64,000 bases of DNA from Amanita rubescens (lineage: Eukaryota > Basidiomycota > Agaricomycetes > Agaricales > Amanitaceae). Location of the stretch: contig WION01000045.1 of the NCBI GenBank assembly GCA_015039365.1, forward strand, positions 124,001 through 188,000, written 5' to 3'. Below, piece after piece: positions 21,578-30,864 of the stretch. A program made the position numbers and the translations under genes. Positions within the stretch are counted from its first letter, which is position 1, and the number at the start of each line of letters is the position of its first letter. Under the pieces are notes generated by a model. It was not told the origin of the DNA, made no database searches, and worked only from the letters and a program-made list of their open reading frames with translations.

Positions 21578-23326
21578 ATGAGCAAAAATTACACCTACGA
21601 CACCCAGAAACCACTTATGAATCATGGAATCAACAAGAACTTCACCGACAATCTCGCCGACAATGACAAGAGCACCATCACCGGAACCGCCGATATACTC
21701 AGTCTTTACCCAGACAACGACGACAACACCACCACCGAATCCCCCAATACATCCAGTAATCAGGATGCCAGCGGAAGGACAACGATCGCCGAACCCAATA
21801 GGCCACGTCTCGTTCCTTATCACAGCGCTTCAGATTCTGACAAAGAGAATCGATCTGATGATTCACCCAGAACAAGCCGAGCTATGAGTCCTCACGATAC
21901 CACAGAAGATCAAGGTAACGGAAGACATAATGAAGATACAAGGAGAGCTAGGAAAATACTTGATAACATGCGAAAGGTATATCATAACCCCAACTCTTTT
22001 GCCGAATTCGACAAGGAATCAACTGGCGATCTTCGCGACAGAAGCGATGATAACAACCCAACTAGCCCTAACAATCCTCGAATCATGGCAGACATCACTT
22101 CCTCTGAACCTCAGACGATCTTTACGACATTCGCAGACTATAACAGCTCAGCTCTTATGCGAAAGACTATTGACGACGTTAAAAGACTTTCCGGCCTGCC
22201 AATCAATTCTCAGGAACTGGAACGACTTACCAGACTCTGGCGCATCCTCTCAGACGCAAGACTTGCCAAGGCAATCATCGTCAACGCTCGAGAACGATTC
22301 AACTATCATTGCGCAGATCTTATAGAAATCTGGACCAACTTAGATCGTATGGAATGGTACACCAAACTCTCTCATGGATGCACCATCCATCAATTTGGAA
22401 TCGACCTCTTACGTCGAATCCTCGCTGCTGACGTAGAACGCTTCTACGAACAAGCAATCCTAGACGTCAGGAATGAAGCACACCCTCCATTTATCCTTAA
22501 CGACGACCCCAACGATCTTGTCGCCATCCACCACAACTTTGACTCTCACAGGATCGCACCAGATGCACAGCACATCTTAGAGCTCACAAATAGAACCGAA
22601 ATCGGAGCAATTGCCCTAGCCGATCTAGCAGATCGAATCAAGGAGATCGCCGAATCCTCTAGACGGACTACCGCATGGACAGAAGATCTGTTCACCAAAG
22701 GAGCTAAACCGCAGCAACTCTCTCACAACGCTTATGAAGAAGTTGCTCACGTCATGATGGAATTAGATCTCCATCAGAACCTTATACCTTCCACGCCCGT
22801 CACTCAGACCACCGAAAGGTTTAAGAACCTCGGACGCTCGCTCATTCCCCAACACAACCTTTATCAACTATGGAAGGGAACGCAGAACAGACCCAACAGA
22901 CCCCCACCGTCTCCAACGCCGCGTCGGCCTCCACCCCCACCGCCTTCAACATCGGCGCCTTCGACGGTCGAGAACGCCTCGCCCGCATCCACCAGGAAAT
23001 CTCAGATTTCCTTCACTACCAGTCCCACGTCCGGCTTTTCGCCGCCACATCCCTACCGCCAACAGTCCCTCGTCCCGACGACGAATCCAAGGAGCGCATC
23101 ATCAAGCTCCTCAAAGAAGAGAACCGACGCCTCAAGGTTCTCCACAAACTCCTCAACTCGCTTGAGGCCAACAACGAGGAACTCATCCAAACGTACACGG
23201 ACACACCCACTGACTGGAACGCAGGAGGATGGAACCAGGACGAATGACTTCGACGTCTTCGTCGACAACTCAGCCAGCTATCATCCTTACGACGATGAAA
23301 ACGCCTGCCACAACCTCGACACCTAG
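21578..23326 (+). CDS. E1 ORF3: third gene of unknown function between pol and 3' LTR
   Basis: 582 residues. Its ATG immediately follows the pol stop (TGAATG), an arrangement suited to termination-reinitiation. The N-terminal 170 residues are Ser/Asp/Asn-rich and disordered-looking. Residues about 190-330 form a compact helical-looking domain (LTRLWRILSDARLAK, HCADLIEIWTNLDRMEWY, LSHGCTIHQFGIDLL). Next is a helical middle region, then a Pro/Ser/Thr-rich tail that overlaps ORF4 in another frame. I see no signal peptide or membrane segment, so it is not an obvious envelope gene. A fragment of a related gene at 6355-7015 preserves the central domain. Known Gypsy elements usually lack such a gene; function unknown. 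Confidence 0.7.
   Translation: MSKNYTYDTQKPLMNHGINKNFTDNLADNDKSTITGTADILSLYPDNDDNTTTESPNTSSNQDASGRTTIAEPNRPRLVPYHSASDSDKENRSDDSPRTSRAMSPHDTTEDQGNGRHNEDTRRARKILDNMRKVYHNPNSFAEFDKESTGDLRDRSDDNNPTSPNNPRIMADITSSEPQTIFTTFADYNSSALMRKTIDDVKRLSGLPINSQELERLTRLWRILSDARLAKAIIVNARERFNYHCADLIEIWTNLDRMEWYTKLSHGCTIHQFGIDLLRRILAADVERFYEQAILDVRNEAHPPFILNDDPNDLVAIHHNFDSHRIAPDAQHILELTNRTEIGAIALADLADRIKEIAESSRRTTAWTEDLFTKGAKPQQLSHNAYEEVAHVMMELDLHQNLIPSTPVTQTTERFKNLGRSLIPQHNLYQLWKGTQNRPNRPPPSPTPRRPPPPPPSTSAPSTVENASPASTRKSQISFTTSPTSGFSPPHPYRQQSLVPTTNPRSASSSSSKKRTDASRFSTNSSTRLRPTTRNSSKRTRTHPLTGTQEDGTRTNDFDVFVDNSASYHPYDDENACHNLDT
22870..23247 (+). CDS. E1 ORF4: small coiled-coil-like protein overlapping ORF3
   Basis: 125 residues, ATG at 22870, in the -1 frame relative to ORF3. 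The protein looks natural: an Ala/Thr/Ser-rich start, FDGRERLARIHQEISDFL, then a charged helical run with ERIIKLLKEENRRLKVLHK and LLNSLEANNEEL that could form a coiled coil. Codons in this frame are strongly C-ended (ACC, CCC, GCC, TTC, AAC, ATC), unlike the rest of the element. The overlapping ORF3 frame is a low-complexity Pro/Ser run here. This favours ORF4 as the real coding frame and hints at capture from a highly expressed host gene. Expression route and role are unknown. Confidence 0.5.
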   Translation: MEGNAEQTQQTPTVSNAASASTPTAFNIGAFDGRERLARIHQEISDFLHYQSHVRLFAATSLPPTVPRPDDESKERIIKLLKEENRRLKVLHKLLNSLEANNEELIQTYTDTPTDWNAGGWNQDE

Positions 23327-23362
23327 AGGATACCCGCATATTGTTGTTGCGGTCAACAACGT

Positions 23363-23374
23363 AGAGGAGAGAGG
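23363..23374 (+). other. E1 polypurine tract
   Basis: AGAGGAGAGAGG lies four bases before the 3' LTR, the expected primer site for plus-strand DNA synthesis. Confidence 0.65.
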
Positions 23375-23378
23375 CTAG

Positions 23379-23896
23379 TGTTACAAACACGGTACGGACT
23401 CCTACATTATGATTACATGACACGTCGGACATGCTTACTTTTTCGTATATGCCTACCCCTTTGCCACATCTCCATTATGTTCATCAAACGGACTACCTCG
23501 TTCCCTTATCGATCCCTATTCCGTTTACCCTATGCCCTATCCCTTGTTCATACGTGTACCATCCCCTATGCCCCCTGTTTTACCTATACTTGCTATTGCC
23601 CTTGTTCTACTTACGATACGGCTGTGTTTCTGTACATGTATATAAACCGATGTACTGTAAACGTCGAACCTTAAGTTCGACTTAACTGTCTTTATCAATA
23701 TCACATCTCATCTCACCTAAAGAACGTCGTTTCTACTCCGTTCATTATCGCTCTCAAGGATAAGACTTCTTCTAGTCGTCTTATCACTTAGCTTATTCGT
23801 TCACCTATTGTTTGACTTGTCCGTTGGACTTAGTCTACTTTGTCAAGCGCTCATAGCGTGGATACATCGTAGGTGGAGATTGACGTGATCATAACA
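23379..23896 (+). repeat. E1 3' LTR
   Basis: 518 bp, nearly identical to the 5' LTR, followed by the TTCGC target duplication and then by resumed hAT foldback sequence (TATTCATCACTC...), which fixes the insertion site. Confidence 0.95.
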
Positions 23897-25087
23897 TTCG
23901 CTATTCATCACTCTTTCCTTCAAAACTATTTTTATCATATGCCATCCATTTCTCAATGGTTTTACCTCAATCCTGCACCGTTTAGAAGTGCTTTTCACTC
24001 TATGTCTCGACTCAGTGACCACTTTATGCTCTGCAAATTCATTGTCTCATTATTCACAAATCTGTATACACAGTACTGGTTTTTCCTCATGTAGGTCCAG
24101 TTTTGCATGTAATTCTATCAAATTCACATAGATTTAAGTTATTTCCATTGGAATTTCAAGCTATGAGTTGACTGTGATAAAATAGGCTAGGTATCATTAT
24201 GTCTCATTACTGTGATTACCCATCCTGGCCAAAAGTGCTTGCAATGCATTAAGTTGCCTATGTGTTGATAAAATGCTTCTAAATGCGACATAATTGGAGT
24301 GAAACTGACCATAAATGAGTGAGATATGACCCCAGAAGCATGTAAAATACAATTTGAATGAAAGATTGATGAATAGCAAAAGAACGAAAGCACGCCGCAT
24401 CAAGCGGTCAATGCGACGAGAAAGAGGGCCAAAATCGCTTCTAAATGGTCCAAGATTGAAGCAAAAGCACCGAGAAATGGGGGGGACATGATGAAAAGAA
24501 CATATGATATGACTCAGCTTTGCCATCAAATCATCTTAACAGGCAGGATCGAGTGCGCGCGGTGCCAAACGGTTAAGACGTCGAGAATATGCTTGGAAAG
24601 GGCTTTCAGATGATCCTATATTAAAGGGAATCCGTCAAGAAATGGCTGAGATATGATCAAATCTTTACTCACCTTGTGCCCAGACCCTACCCTGACTTCC
24701 AGTCATGCAGCCACCACCCCCCAACCCTCTTAATGCAAGTAATAAGCGAAATGAAGCATCCTAAATGCAGGCTTAAATGATGCAGGGGAGCTTTACTCGA
24801 GGCAGGGGGTTTACCTGTGCATTACTACTGGGACCTCAGCTATAGCCGGCTCTAGCCGGCCATAGCTGGCTTTGAAAATTCGGCTCCAGCTCAGCTCCTG
24901 ATCGGCTCGGCTAATGCTCTGAGCCGGCTATAGCTGAGCCGTTTTACAACACTACCTGGGGGTTGCTTGAAAATCATAGCCAGAGCCGGCTATAGCCAGC
25001 TCTGGGAGCTGAGCTGAGCCGAAAAATCGGCTCCGGTGACTAAGCTTAGCCGGAGCCGAGCCTAGCAGAGCTTTCCCATCACTAGGG

Positions 25088-25605
25088 TGTTATGATCACG
25101 TCGATCTCCACCTACGATGTGTCCACGCTATGAGCGCTTGACAAAGTAGACTAAGTCCAACGGACAAGTCAAACAATAGGTGAACGAATAAGCTAAGTGA
25201 TAAGACGACTAGAAGAAGTCTTATACTTGAGGGCGATAATGAACGGAGTAGAAACGACGTTCTTTAGGCGAGACGCGATGTGATATTGACAAAGACAGTT
25301 AAGTCGAACTTAAGGTTCGACGTTACAGTACATCGGTTTATATACATGTACAGAAACACAGCCGTATCGTAAGTAGAACAAAGGCGATAGCAAGTATAGG
25401 TAAAACAGGGGGCATAGGGGATGGTACGCGTATGAACAAGGGGTTGGGCATAGGGTAAACGGAATGGGGATCGATAAGGGAACGAGGTAGTCCGTTTGAT
25501 GAACATAATGGGATTGGTGACGAAGGGGTAGGCATATACGAAAAAGTAAGCATGTCCGACATGTCATGTAATCATAATGTAGGAGTCCGTACCGTGTTTG
25601 TAACA
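25088..25605 (-). repeat. Solo LTR of the E1 family, inserted in the TET/JBP-like gene
   Basis: 518 bp, reverse orientation, TGTTATGATC...TTTGTAACA as read on the plus strand, with scattered differences from E1. Its flanks are a G-run: GGGGG at 25606-25610 and the run of seven G at 13631-13637. The 5-bp duplication therefore becomes visible only when the hAT nest (13643-25092) is recognised as sitting in the LTR's first bases. Joining the flanks keeps the host reading frame (HDIPPDQDAIF). Confidence 0.85.
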
Positions 25606-26188
25606 GGGGGATGTCGTGAATGAGCGCCTCAGGGTCAAGCTGGTGGATGGGGAGGGAAGGCATCCGCTTGTTGTGCATTTTGCGCGCGCCCAGGTAGACT
25701 TTCCACAAGTTGTAGATTGCGTCGTTCTCGGTGACCCAGTGTCCACGGGGAGGATATGATTCGCCAAGATCGATCGCGACCCAACGAGGTATCCCATTCA
25801 GTCTATTCTCTCTCCGGATGGCCTGCAGTGGTGACTTCCAGTTCAACCCAGCCTTGAAGCAGAAAATGCGGCAGAGCTGAGCAGCTTCGTTGATCTTGAG
25901 CCGGTGCAGTTGCGAACGTAGTTGCAAGGCATCGCGGAGGTTTTTTGGCATGCTGTCACGAAATTGGGGATTCGCACAGAAGGCCGCGAAGTCTGAGAAG
26001 ACATCACTGCTGCCAATCATTGCTGCAGGAGCTTTAAGACTTTTGAGGCAAGTAAGTAGGCAGTCGGTCACTGCCTTTCTTGCTCCGGGTGAATGCCAAC
26101 TGACTTCAAGAAGGGACATGAACTTGTTGTCCACTGCAAGAAGAGCCGCGAGCTCATGATAGTAAACAATTTTGCCTGAGCGGCCCAT
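25606..26188 (-). pseudogene. TET/JBP-like gene, N-terminal part of the split gene
   Basis: The frame reads MGRSGKIVYYHELAALL ... FCANPQFRDSMPKNL ... WVAIDLGESYPPRGHW ... QLDPEALIHDIP and is open up to the LTR border at 25605. It then continues in frame at 13637 as PDQDAIFEEG. The ATG at 26188 is the first in this frame, but the frame is open upstream and an earlier exon is possible. This part has no domain I can name. The 2OG-Fe(II) core is in the other part (12614-13637). It lies directly downstream of the Plavaka gene on the same strand. Confidence 0.55.
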
Positions 26189-27031
26189 TGCAGATGGAAG
26201 CGGGGCAAAGGGCGAGCGGGAAGTGCATGACTTGTGACATGCTGCGCCTCTTCTTTACCACCTGCCTGAGCGTGCTGCTGCAGCAATGGCGGGGCGCTGG
26301 GGGTCCGAAGTGCTGGATTCAGAGGTGCTCGCATGAGCACCGCACTGGCTGGAGTGGGTGACCCCAAACCAGCGCTCAATGCCCTGCGCAGCATAAGCCT
26401 CCAGCCCCACCGGACGACCTTGTTGGTGGTGAAGGCAAGACCCAATCTCGTTCCACCATGCCAGCGTGCGCGGTCCCCTGCGCCGGTGCTGGTGATCCAG
26501 TCTATCTCGCTGTTGTCCTGGAATGCCTGGCAGGCGAAATTTCTGGTGCTGGTGCCTCAGTCTATCTTGCTGCTTTCCTGGAATACCTGCCAGCTGCAGT
26601 TCTTGAGCTGGCAGGCAATGCTGCTCGTGTTAACAAGAAAAAGCCATTGCCCTGCGGCGCCTGTGACTCGCTCTCCGCAAGGACGGTTACGCGCAGTGTT
26701 GGGCAATTGAGCAGGAGGCTGGCGCCTCTTTTCCTTCTATTATTGTAGTTGTGCTAGCCTCGACGCCTAGTTGTACCATTAGTTTTGTGCACCTATCTGC
26801 ACATTTTAATAAAACGATTGCACCAACCGCGGCAGTGATCGTCCTGCATGCTCAGCTACGCGCTAAGTGACAGGAGCAGTGGGAGTGATGCCGCAGACAA
26901 TGTGGTGGATGGTCGCGCTGCCCCGGGAATAGGAGCGTGGAGGTTAGCATGCGCAACACCCCCCTCTTGGTATCCTCAAACGGCGCGTTTATTACCATCA
27001 AGCAACAATTTACACTACACTGGGTGCGCTG
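26189..27031. other. Gap between TET/JBP-like and Plavaka genes
   Basis: Contains a near-duplicated CTGGTGCTGGTG...CAGTCTATCT(C/T)GCTG segment at about 26475-26600 and GC-rich sequence. It may hold 5' exons of the TET/JBP-like gene and 3' untranslated sequence of the Plavaka gene. No independent gene was recognised. Confidence 0.35.
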
Positions 27032-30000
27032 CTACGACACTAACGAGAAACTGTCATGGTCAACGAATTTGTTTACATAGAACAGCTTGAACTTATCGAG
27101 CGTCTGGTCAAAAGTAAGGTCTTTCTCTGTGAAGGTAGAATCGAAAATTGGTAGTATGTGTGCCGCGCGGACTAAGTCCTTCACTGCAACTACGGTTGCC
27201 CAGGGCTTGCCATCCACACCAAATATTGGCTCAATCTTCCACATGCCAGTGTCTTCGTCCGGCTCATTCTCCAATGTCCTGAACCAATGGACAAGGGCGC
27301 ATGAGTATAGTTTATTGCAGTATCCAAACCGGAAAAATAGGCGTGCCCGCACCACTTGCAGAATGCGCATGCTGCGCGGATTTAGGGTATCCCCTTTGTA
27401 GAGCATGCAATCAAAGCGGGATACGCCTTTTCTCCACAACTGCGTTGCGCATATAAACTCTTTGCGCATTCCGCCGATGCCACTAGGGTCACTAGGAGCA
27501 TGAATGAAAGCCACAGCTGAGTTGAAGACTGCGACGGACTCGTGCAGATCTTCTGGATCCACCTCCTCTGCATTGTTCTCTTTTTGAAGAAAACGCAGGA
27601 TAAGAGTTTTGATATCTGGTTGGCCGGCATCGTCTGCCAGCTGGCTTAGGTTTCTGCTCCGGGCTTGCACTAATGAGAAACATAGTAGTTAATTGCAGGA
27701 AAATAACATTACCTTTTGTTTTCCTGAGCTTGACATGTGTCGGCACACTTGGCCCATCTACAATCAACTTTTCTGCAGTTTCCTCCGGGTCTAATAGAGC
27801 ATTCTTGGCGACACCGTCGTCTTGATAAAATCTCAATTTTTCAAACCTTGAAATGCAGTCAATGACACACCTTCATCAGCGGGCGCGGCCAGCATCCCTC
27901 GTCCCTTGAAATCACTCCCTGCTGCCACGAGCTTGCACATGCGAGTATTGGTAACAAGTACTTGCCCCAATGTGTTGTTGTGGTTTGACCGATGCCACGG
28001 TTCCTTGACTGACCTGATGTGCTGGCACTCGGTGATGGATGTGCTTAAACCGTTTGGGGCACCGAAAGCTTGGATAAGGCTTGGATAATGCACTAGGGCA
28101 TGTTGCCGGGGAAGGCTAAAGCCATCAGGCCGGACTCCACTGGTTTCAAAGATGATGCGATTCTCGTGAAAATGGGCAAGGGCATCTTCTAACTTGCTTA
28201 ATGCTTCTTCAGTGATATATTCTTGTCGGGCAATGTAGCAGAACTTGAGAAATGCGCGAAATGTTCGCACAATCTCCGGTGGAACGTGGCCCTCAATGGC
28301 ATTAAGATAAACCTGAAAATAGTCCAGTAGCAGTCACACTGGTGTTGCACTATAGTCCACTGTTCTTACCTTCATTAATGCCTTGGAGTCATTGCCGGTC
28401 CATTGTTTGAAGTTTCGGCCTATTGGAAAACGGCGCAAGCCAGTGAAGGGGGGAGCAAGTGATATCCTTGAAAGAGTTTCAACCACTGCGGCCTGCGCTA
28501 CATTTCTAGTCAATCTCACCTATAATCAATCTCATCAAGTATTTTTTTGGCTTGAGCTGGGGTATTAACTATGTGCAGGTAGCGCCCAACCCAGGTTACA
28601 AGGTGGTCTTTGAAGACACCCTTGACAACTTGATGAAGCAGATTGGGAGCTATCAGCTCGTGGATATCTGTGCCAGGAAATTCATTTGTGAATGGCTGAA
28701 GTTTGGCATAAAAAGCCATTAATACTGAATATTGAATGCATGACAATCGATGCTGCGCTCACCTCAATGTTGCCAACTAGACCATAGTCATCCCAAAGCT
28801 CGCCAAGCTCATATACACGGACAAGGTATTCAGTGTGCAGGCGGGAACGCCGGCTGCCAGGTGCGTCGCTGCCGATATCCTCAGCAGTGCACCTCCTCAA
28901 ATCAGAAAGCTGCAACAATGGCTTCAATCTGACTTACTTTGGACACCATCCGTTAACAATTGATGCGATTGCCGCTTGTTCAGGATAATCGGCCATGTAT
29001 GGGCCAAGAACATAAAGAGCCCGACGATGGTGGCCATCAGGGCAGAGGATAACCTCGGGTGTGGTCATTCCAGGCCTTAAGGAGCTAAGTATTGTTGCTA
29101 GTGAGCTTTGGAGCAGCTGTCCCCAGAAGCGATGGAATTTGATATCATCCGCAAACTGGCGGGAGGCTACTCATTGTGAATGACCAGCCAACATAGTGAA
29201 ACAACGCACTTTTGGTGACTGCAAGAAATCCAATAACCTCTACGGCATCGTGGTGTGCTTGTCGAACATTGTTGTGCACGTTTCCAATTGACAAATACAA
29301 AGGGTAGTACTCATTGTCGCCTGTAGCCACCGAAGTGGTTGTTTTGTTGCTCCCAAGCAGCACTGGAACTAACATAGTGCCATGCGTTTTAGGCTTTGCT
29401 TGTAAGCGATCCTGTGCAAGTGTTGAACATTGGATGATGTAGCAGCGGTGAATTCAAAAGACTTGCCGCTTGCTCCCACGCCCACTCCCCCAACATAAAA
29501 TGATGGTACACGCGGCTATTGCTAGCGTCAGTATTGATGTAGGGGGCATAGTCCATGCCATCTTTGAAGTCAGGGTTCGAGAATATGTTCTTGATGACCA
29601 GGCGTGGATCATGATACCAGACTTGGTACTCGGTTTTCATCCAAGGTGGGCAGTTTGATTCGGGCAACTCTCCGTCATATTTCAATATAAAGCTTTTCCA
29701 TGGGACAGCACCAACTTTTATAGAATCGATCTTTGCATACGTTTCTCGATGATTCTGGAAAGGAGGGTGGCATCCACAATTTGCATGCGATTCAGCCCAT
29801 AATCGGAGAAGCGTATTGATGTCACCTGCAGACATCTGTGCTTTGCGGTAGAGGAAATTTCCCAGTTCAAATTGGACTTTGTTGTCAAACGGAGTCCAAT
29901 CTTGATGAGACCGTAAATCTGGGAGTGGCGGGGCATTCACGGGCAATGCGCGACCATTAGAGTCACAAATATCACCTGATAATGTACTAATGTCAGCTTG

Positions 30001-30669
30001 AAAACAGACGGTCTTGAGGACTCTTCAAATACCATTTAAGGTGGGATGATATTTGCGCTTCGATGCCAGTCTCAGAAGGTCCGAGTCCGAACGTTCATCA
30101 GCAGGTTCTGCCGAGTCACCAAAGTTACTACTATGTTCATCCTCGGAAAAGAATTCTGGCCACACAGAGCTGCTCGATGAGAAAATGGAACTCGAGGTCG
30201 GCGACGAGGGAACACCAGACTCAGAGCCAGCATTGATATCACTACGAGCACCATCGAAATCTATTTGCATCGGCATATCCTCGGGTTCTTCTGGTGGGAA
30301 ATCTATCGCTGGTTCTGTGCGAGGTGCAGGATAGAGATCAATATCCTCATCAAAGGGTGAAGAGCGCGGCAATGGGCTCCCTTGGACAGGTGAAGTGAGT
30401 CCTGCCACAGAAGGTATCAACAGCGGAGATCCATCACGCCGAATGTGCGAAGGGGATCCCGGAGTCTGGTGAACAGCTGCATCATATGCCAATGAGCCTT
30501 GGAGAACCTATATTCATTCCGACTCTTGCTTACCCAAATCAAAGTCCGGCGGCATATGCAGAAAATGAGGATGCTTAACCTTCATGTGTTGCTTTCGTCC
30601 CCCTTCAGTTTTGAATAACTGCCCGCAACCTGCAACGGAGCAGGCATGCTGATATTTGGCTTCATCCAT
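27032..30669 (-). CDS. Plavaka-type transposase, multi-exon
   Basis: Read leftwards. The ATG at 30669 begins a C2H2 finger (ACSVAGCGQLFKTEGGRKQH). A Pro/Ser/Asp-rich linker (to 30025) follows. Then come hallmark Plavaka segments: DWTPFDNKVQFELGNFLYRK, GAVPWKSF, YQVWYHDPRLV, GEWAWEQA, LVPVLLGSNKTT, YYPLYLSIGNVHNNVR, CPDGHHRRALYVLGPY, MADYPEQAA, NGWCPK. After that are PNLLHQVVKGVFKDHLVTWV, FKQWTGNDSKALMKV, VRTFRAFLKFCY, and DEDTGMWKIEP near the end. A typical intron is 57 bp near 30035-29970 (GTATTT...TATCAG). About nine exons are implied. Plavaka are DNA transposons of basidiomycetes (same broad class as CACTA-like elements), reported together with TET/JBP genes. I saw no clear nonsense codon, but not every junction was resolved. 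Confidence 0.8.
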
Positions 30670-30864
30670 GCCTTCTGGTACACGCAATTTGAAGCAATAA
30701 CTGTATTAGATCATCTGTGACGAACTTGGACGCAGACGGAATCAAACCCTGAATGAACAAATAATAACTTCAACATTCGACAAACAGTTCAACTTAACCA
30801 TCAAACCATCACGCTCGCTTAGAAAAAGAATCCCCCCCACACTCGTTTATCAATTTCTAGTAGA

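Larger units (their letters stand above)
15666..23896 (+). mobile_element. E1: Ty3/Gypsy chromodomain retrotransposon with extra 3' genes
   Basis: 8231 bp, bounded by 518-bp LTRs (TGTTACAAAC...GATCATAACA) and a 5-bp duplication TTCGC at 15661-15665 and 23897-23901. The LTRs differ at about four positions by eye, so insertion is recent. Gene order is gag, pol (protease, reverse transcriptase, RNase H, integrase, chromodomain), ORF3 with an overlapping ORF4. One TGA in pol (18881-18883) probably makes this copy non-autonomous. It sits inside the inner hAT foldback element. Confidence 0.95.
15121..24954. mobile_element. Inner, inverted copy of the hAT-type foldback element
   Basis: It begins TAGTGATGGGAAAGC at 15121 and ends CCGTTTTACAACACTA at 24954, opposite in orientation to its host copy. 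The octamer CCTGGGGG follows the right end (24955-24962). It also precedes the left end at 15111-15118, but with two extra C bases before TAGTG. Without the E1 retrotransposon it is about 1.6 kb, the same as the outer copy. The pair forms a large palindrome centred near 15180. Confidence 0.75.
13643..25084. mobile_element. Outer hAT-type foldback element (about 1.6 kb without its insertions)
   Basis: The left end TAGTGTTGTAAAACGG starts at 13643. The right end GCTTTCCCATCACTA stops at 25084. Exact 8-bp duplication GGGTGTTA lies at 13635-13642 and 25085-25092. The target was the first bases of the solo LTR now starting at 25088. Subterminal regions are dense in GGCTATAGCCGGCTC. Own sequence is 13643-15118 plus 24955-25084; a second copy of the same element occupies 15121-24954 in the opposite orientation. 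Open frames of 110-149 codons recurring in the arms are products of the inverted repeats and not genes. Confidence 0.85.

Noticed and set aside
26333..26748. Two overlapping plus-strand frames of 96-125 codons with repeated Leu/Val/Ala runs
   Set aside because: They arise from a short duplicated GC-rich segment upstream of the TET/JBP-like gene; no domain was recognised and they conflict with each other.
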